NCBI GenBank assembly: GCA_020636355.1
Contig: JACJYB010000008.1
Coordinates: forward strand, 62,001-126,000
Direction: 5' to 3'
DNA length: 64,000 nt
From: Lewinellaceae bacterium
Lineage (GTDB): Bacteria > Bacteroidota > Bacteroidia > Chitinophagales > Saprospiraceae
A program made the position numbers and the translations under genes. Position 1 is the stretch's first letter; every line of letters begins with the position of its first letter. Positions 60,652 through 64,000 of this stretch are shown piece by piece. The notes under the pieces are model-generated. The model saw only the letters and a list, made by a program, of their open reading frames with translations. It was not told the DNA's origin and did not search any database.

Positions 60652-62193
60652 ATGACAAATAAAGGATTTTTAATCATATTAGATGGCTGGGGACACGGAC
60701 CAGATCCATCAAGAAGCGCAATTGCCCAGGCAAATACTCCTTTTGTGGACGCCCTCTACCGCGATTATCCGAATAGTGAACTGATCACCTACGGGGAAGA
60801 TGTCGGTCTGCCGGAAGGGCAAATGGGCAATAGTGAGGTTGGCCATCTGAACATCGGGGCCGGTCGTATCGTTTACCAGGAATTAGCCCGTATCAACAAA
60901 GCCATCCGGGAGCGGACGCTATTTGAAAACCCGACACTGAAAAATGCGTTTCATTCGGCCGCTCAGGCCGGCAAGCCGGTACACTTTATCGGTCTGGTAT
61001 CGGATGGCGGGGTGCATTCCCACATCAATCACCTGAAAGCGCTGATTGAAATGGCCGAGTCCTCCGGATGCGAGAATGTTTTTATTCATGCTTTTATGGA
61101 TGGAAGGGATACCGATCCCAAGTCAGGTGTCGGATACCTTAAGGACCTGCAGAACTTTTTACACGGCAAGCATGCTCAGATCGCAACCGTCATCGGAAGG
61201 TATTTTGCCATGGATCGGGACAAGCGCTGGGAAAGGGTTAAGCTCGCGTATGACCTGCTTGTACACGGGGAAGGCAAAAAAGCACTTGATCCGATTGCTG
61301 CCGTTGAATCCAGTTATCACGAAGGCATCACTGATGAATTTCTAAAACCAATCGTTGTCACCGATATGGAGGGACATCCCGTAGCCCGGATTAAAGATGG
61401 TGATACGGTCATGTGTTTTAACTTCCGGACGGACCGCCCAAGACAAATCACCCAGGTACTGACCCAGCAGGACTTTCCGGACCAGGAAATGAAAGCCCTT
61501 AACCTCGACTACGTCACCATGACGGAATACGACAAAGCGTTTAAAGGATTGCAGGTGGTTTTTACATCCGATAACCTGGTCAACACTATGGGTGAAGTGG
61601 TTTCCTCGCATGGATTAACCCAGGTACGCATCGCCGAAACGGAAAAATATCCGCACGTATCTTTCTTTTTCTCCGGCGGACGTGAAGAAAAATTTCCTGG
61701 TGAAGACCGTATCCTGATCCCCAGCCCAAAGGTGGCAACCTATGATTTGCAACCCGAAATGAGTGCCATTGAAGTAACAGATGCCATTATGAGCCGGATC
61801 AGCACAGACCCTCCGGACTTTATCTGTCTGAACTTCGCCAATACCGATATGGTAGGCCATACGGGGGTATTCACAGCCGCGATGAAAGCTGCCGAAACGG
61901 TTGACACCTGTCTCAGTAAGTTGATCCCTTTAGCGATTGATAAAGGGTACCGGATGGTCATTATTGCAGATCATGGCAATTCGGACTACATGATCAATGA
62001 CGACGGCACCCCAAATACCGCACATACCAAGAATCCAGTACCTTGCATTGTAATTTATCCCGGACACCATTACGAAGTAGCCGATGGAATTCTTGCCGAT
62101 GTATCTCCTACTTTGCTGCATTTAATGGGTATTTCACAACCAGCGGAGATGACCGGCCACTCCCTGATCCGGGAACTTAAAGGAAGTTCATGA
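60652..62193 (+). CDS. gpmI: 2,3-bisphosphoglycerate-independent phosphoglycerate mutase
   Basis: Interconverts 3- and 2-phosphoglycerate in glycolysis, with two Mn ions. The 513 residues from the ATG at 60652 start GFLIILDGWG; the phospho-accepting Ser61 is in MGNSEVGHLNIGAGR. Metal and substrate motifs include HFIGLVSDGGVHSHINH, FMDGRDTDP, ANTDMVGHTG and IADHGNSD. A longer in-frame start at 60604 lacks family support. Its stop overlaps the next start (ATGA). Confidence 0.97.
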   Translation: MTNKGFLIILDGWGHGPDPSRSAIAQANTPFVDALYRDYPNSELITYGEDVGLPEGQMGNSEVGHLNIGAGRIVYQELARINKAIRERTLFENPTLKNAFHSAAQAGKPVHFIGLVSDGGVHSHINHLKALIEMAESSGCENVFIHAFMDGRDTDPKSGVGYLKDLQNFLHGKHAQIATVIGRYFAMDRDKRWERVKLAYDLLVHGEGKKALDPIAAVESSYHEGITDEFLKPIVVTDMEGHPVARIKDGDTVMCFNFRTDRPRQITQVLTQQDFPDQEMKALNLDYVTMTEYDKAFKGLQVVFTSDNLVNTMGEVVSSHGLTQVRIAETEKYPHVSFFFSGGREEKFPGEDRILIPSPKVATYDLQPEMSAIEVTDAIMSRISTDPPDFICLNFANTDMVGHTGVFTAAMKAAETVDTCLSKLIPLAIDKGYRMVIIADHGNSDYMINDDGTPNTAHTKNPVPCIVIYPGHHYEVADGILADVSPTLLHLMGISQPAEMTGHSLIRELKGSS

Positions 62194-62711
62194 TCCATCG
62201 ATTGTTGCTGTTTGCCCTGCTCATTACCCTGGTTTCATGCACCAACCAGTCGACCGCAAACGTGTCTGCTATTCCAGTGGATCTGAAGGCCATTCTGGAT
62301 TCAATCTACTTTAAGAATCAATCGAATTCCGTTTCGAAAACACTTCAGTATACGGGCGAAGAGGCTGAAACCAAAACTATTGACAGTACCGCATTTCGGG
62401 ATGACCTGAAATTTTTAGAGTCTTTTGCGCTTAACGAGCGATCCTTTGCGGATCAATTCCGGCAAACCGGAACCCAACCGCTTTCCTATGAAGCTACCAG
62501 CAAAAAGACCTATGTGCGATCGATCGTCATCTGGCCCCGGGAAACGCAATCGCCGGATTCGATCCAAATTTCCTACGCCATGCAACAGATCACCGGAACG
62601 CGGTATATGGATCTCTCACTCATCCCGGCATCCGGATTCAGACTTGAAGTTCGGGAAGATAACCGGATGCAAAAGAACCTGAACTTCATGGTTCAGGAGG
62701 TTTGGCGCTAG
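62190..62711 (+). CDS. Putative lipoprotein, unknown function
   Basis: A 173-residue lipoprotein with signal ending LVSC (Cys17). The mature part is mixed alpha/beta and polar; I do not recognise a domain. The start overlaps the gpmI stop by four bases, so it is translated with gpmI. No functional link to glycolysis can be seen, and the coupling may only be positional. Confidence 0.72.
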   Translation: MIHRLLLFALLITLVSCTNQSTANVSAIPVDLKAILDSIYFKNQSNSVSKTLQYTGEEAETKTIDSTAFRDDLKFLESFALNERSFADQFRQTGTQPLSYEATSKKTYVRSIVIWPRETQSPDSIQISYAMQQITGTRYMDLSLIPASGFRLEVREDNRMQKNLNFMVQEVWR

Positions 62712-62779
62712 GCGAAATGCTAAAGGTTGAGCTAACGGTTATCTGCTGACCTTACGGTTCAGATTACGCATTTCAGACA

Positions 62780-62807
62780 ACTGACTACTGATTACTGCCT
62801 ACTGAAT
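62780..62807 (+). repeat. Four-copy 7-base tandem repeat
   Basis: ACTGACT, ACTGATT, ACTGCCT and ACTGAAT follow one another exactly, sharing ACTG with varying last three bases. Intergenic. Confidence 0.7.
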
Positions 62808-62933
62808 ACCAGCCCATTAACATTAGTTAATTTATTACTCCTAAATAATAACCGCTTACAAATAGCGATTATATAGATACGGTCATCCTCCACGACTAGA
62901 CGCTTTTTAATTCATCTTTTAAATCAGTAATCT

Positions 62934-63314
62934 ATGGTCAAGCTCATTGCTAGCCTGATAGCTAGTGCTATCATGTTTTTGTCTGTACCAACGAATCAAT
63001 ACCAGAGCCTGGATGCAACGACCACATTCACGACGGTGAAAGAAATCTCAAACCAGGAGCTTTCGAGCGCCATTAGCCAATCTTTTGATGATGTCACGGC
63101 AGTAGAGACCGTTTCGGTCGTCAAGAACGAGGATTCCGGAGCCTATTTTTATGCCGTCACCGCCAAAAACGGTGATGAGGCGGTTGCCTTCAAAATCTCA
63201 ATGAGTGAAGAAGATGCAATGGCCGAAAAGGCGCCTGAATGCGGCTGTGAAGCCACCGGAAACAACTGGAAGGTGGATGATGATATCCGCAGTTGTACCG
63301 ATTCGTGCAATTAA
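62934..63314 (+). CDS. Small exported protein with C-terminal cysteines
   Basis: A 126-residue protein I do not recognise. The N-terminus (MVKLIASLIASAIMFLSVPT) is a weak Sec signal. The middle (about 25-95) is acidic and alpha/beta-like. The last ~26 residues hold four cysteines as CGC and CTDSC, enough for two disulfides. It has its own strong terminator, and no convincing promoter box was found. It could be a secreted peptide precursor or a structural surface protein. Confidence 0.65.
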   Translation: MVKLIASLIASAIMFLSVPTNQYQSLDATTTFTTVKEISNQELSSAISQSFDDVTAVETVSVVKNEDSGAYFYAVTAKNGDEAVAFKISMSEEDAMAEKAPECGCEATGNNWKVDDDIRSCTDSCN

Positions 63315-63342
63315 TCCAAACGCTTCAAATAATTTCAGAGGA

Positions 63343-63373
63343 GGCTGGAACCCGTTAGGTTCCGGCCTTTTTT
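63343..63373 (+). terminator. Intrinsic terminator after the small cysteine protein
   Basis: GGCTGGAACC (63343-63352) pairs with GGTTCCGGCC (63358-63367), one T-G mismatch, five-base loop, followed by six T. Confidence 0.9.
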
Positions 63374-63409
63374 GCATGCTTGAATTCTTCTCCTGCCAGA
63401 AGTTGCCAA

Positions 63410-64000
63410 TCAGAGATCCGGTACCTGATCCACTTCATGGACCGGTAAAAACTGTGCTAAACTGTCCATTAATTTCCGGAAATCAGGTAGATGTGCCAGA
63501 TTGGAATACTCGTTTGGATCGGAATCATGATCGTACAGTTCTTCACTTCCATCGGCATAGTGGATGTATCGCCACCGGTCCGTACGCAGTGCATGATTGC
63601 CCTTTCCATACGTGGATAATGCCGGTTTAAGCTGCTGGGAATTGTGTTGCAGCAATGGCACCAGGCTGGTCCCGTCAACATCTGGAACCGGCAACCCGCA
63701 CAATTCACTTAAAGTCGGATAGATGACACTCAGATCGACCGGGACCTTCTCAATCGTACCGGGATCAGTGATTCCCGGAGCAATAATGATGAAAGGTACA
63801 TGATTGGTTTTTTCCCAGAGGGCAAATTTCTCAAAATGTTCCTTCTCACCCAGATGGAATCCATGATCGGACCAGAGGACGATGATGGTATTATCTTTAT
63901 AAGCACTCTGATCCAAAGCATCTATGACCCGGCCTATCATATCGTCTGCAAAACTGGCACAAGCCTGATATGCTTGCACATAGGTCCGCCAGGATTCCGG
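63410..64000 (-). CDS. Sulfatase, C-terminal part (partial)
   Basis: C-terminal ~196 residues of a type I sulfatase, cut by the window edge; the frame is open to base 64000. The metal-site region IIVLWSDHGFHLGEKEHFEKF (about 35-55 of the visible part) matches iduronate-2-sulfatase-like and choline-sulfatase-like enzymes. The active-site Cys/Ser-x-Pro-x-Arg motif lies outside the window. With a GH29 and a GH95-like enzyme elsewhere in the window, breakdown of sulfated fucose-rich glycans is possible, but the genes are not clustered. Confidence 0.88.
   Translation of the reverse strand, partial: PESWRTYVQAYQACASFADDMIGRVIDALDQSAYKDNTIIVLWSDHGFHLGEKEHFEKFALWEKTNHVPFIIIAPGITDPGTIEKVPVDLSVIYPTLSELCGLPVPDVDGTSLVPLLQHNSQQLKPALSTYGKGNHALRTDRWRYIHYADGSEELYDHDSDPNEYSNLAHLPDFRKLMDSLAQFLPVHEVDQVPDL

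Noticed and set aside
1..64000. CRISPR arrays, tRNA or rRNA genes, insertion sequences, prophage
   Set aside because: Looked for by eye on both strands; no regular spacer array, cloverleaf-like segment, transposase or phage gene was found. A tRNA scan could not be run.

Overview
The window comes from a member of the Bacteroidota, most likely a Saprospiraceae-like gliding or surface-living aerobe. The evidence is a complete type IX secretion/gliding core cluster (porP-gldK-gldL-gldM-gldN), several promoters of the Bacteroidota type (-7 TAnnTTTG, -33 TTTG or TTG), weak use of Shine-Dalgarno sequences, many lipoproteins, and families largely confined to this phylum (DUF2911, DUF6702, DUF4783, PorT-like barrels). 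No rRNA, tRNA, CRISPR array, insertion sequence or phage gene was seen. The region reads as ordinary chromosome with small operons, mostly housekeeping plus some carbohydrate and envelope functions.

Layout. 1-5.5 kb: a TetR-controlled RND efflux operon (tetR-tolC-MFP-RND, minus strand, RND gene cut by the window edge), with a promoter and two palindromes overlapping it. 5.5-8 kb: cytochrome c lipoprotein, anmK and an epimerase in one tight unit. 8.3-10.4 kb: a divergent EF-G paralogue. 10.5-15.8 kb: MOSC protein, an unrecognised protein, then an inositol/uronate cassette (myo-inositol oxygenase, mannonate-type SDR, sodium symporter). 15.9-18 kb: GH29 fucosidase and guanine deaminase. 18-24.7 kb: beta-propeller amidohydrolase, DUF2911, glycosyltransferase, ahcY. 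24.8-26.8 kb: HupE-like protein, DUF6702, yidD, converging on an ECF sigma factor. 27-31.9 kb: uvrA, a metallo-beta-lactamase-fold hydrolase, a zinc alcohol dehydrogenase.

31.9-40.7 kb is one long minus-strand run: small conserved protein, PhnP-like hydrolase, DUF255 thioredoxin-fold protein, porP, gldK, gldL, gldM, gldN. The porP signal peptide can only be read from a non-standard start codon (ATT or CTG) just after the upstream stop codon. 40.7-47.6 kb: beta-barrel protein, Ppx/GppA phosphatase, divergent rbfA and recG, a coiled-coil membrane protein, a phosphoglycerate-type dehydrogenase, an FKBP lipoprotein and a thioredoxin. 47.6-54.9 kb: purH-coaX-outer membrane protein-TPR protein in one unit, a second TPR paralogue beyond a hairpin, then trxA. 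55-64 kb: a divergent GH95 enzyme, tdk, a linker-rich unknown protein, rhomboid protease, DUF4783, gpmI, a lipoprotein, a small cysteine-containing secreted protein, and the end of a sulfatase.

I did not find a clearly new multi-gene system. The best leads are the porP start, the altered catalytic dyad in the GH95 enzyme, the EF-G paralogue lacking the switch II histidine, the tandem cysteine-patterned TPR proteins beside an outer-membrane barrel, and the overlapping operator/promoter of the efflux operon.
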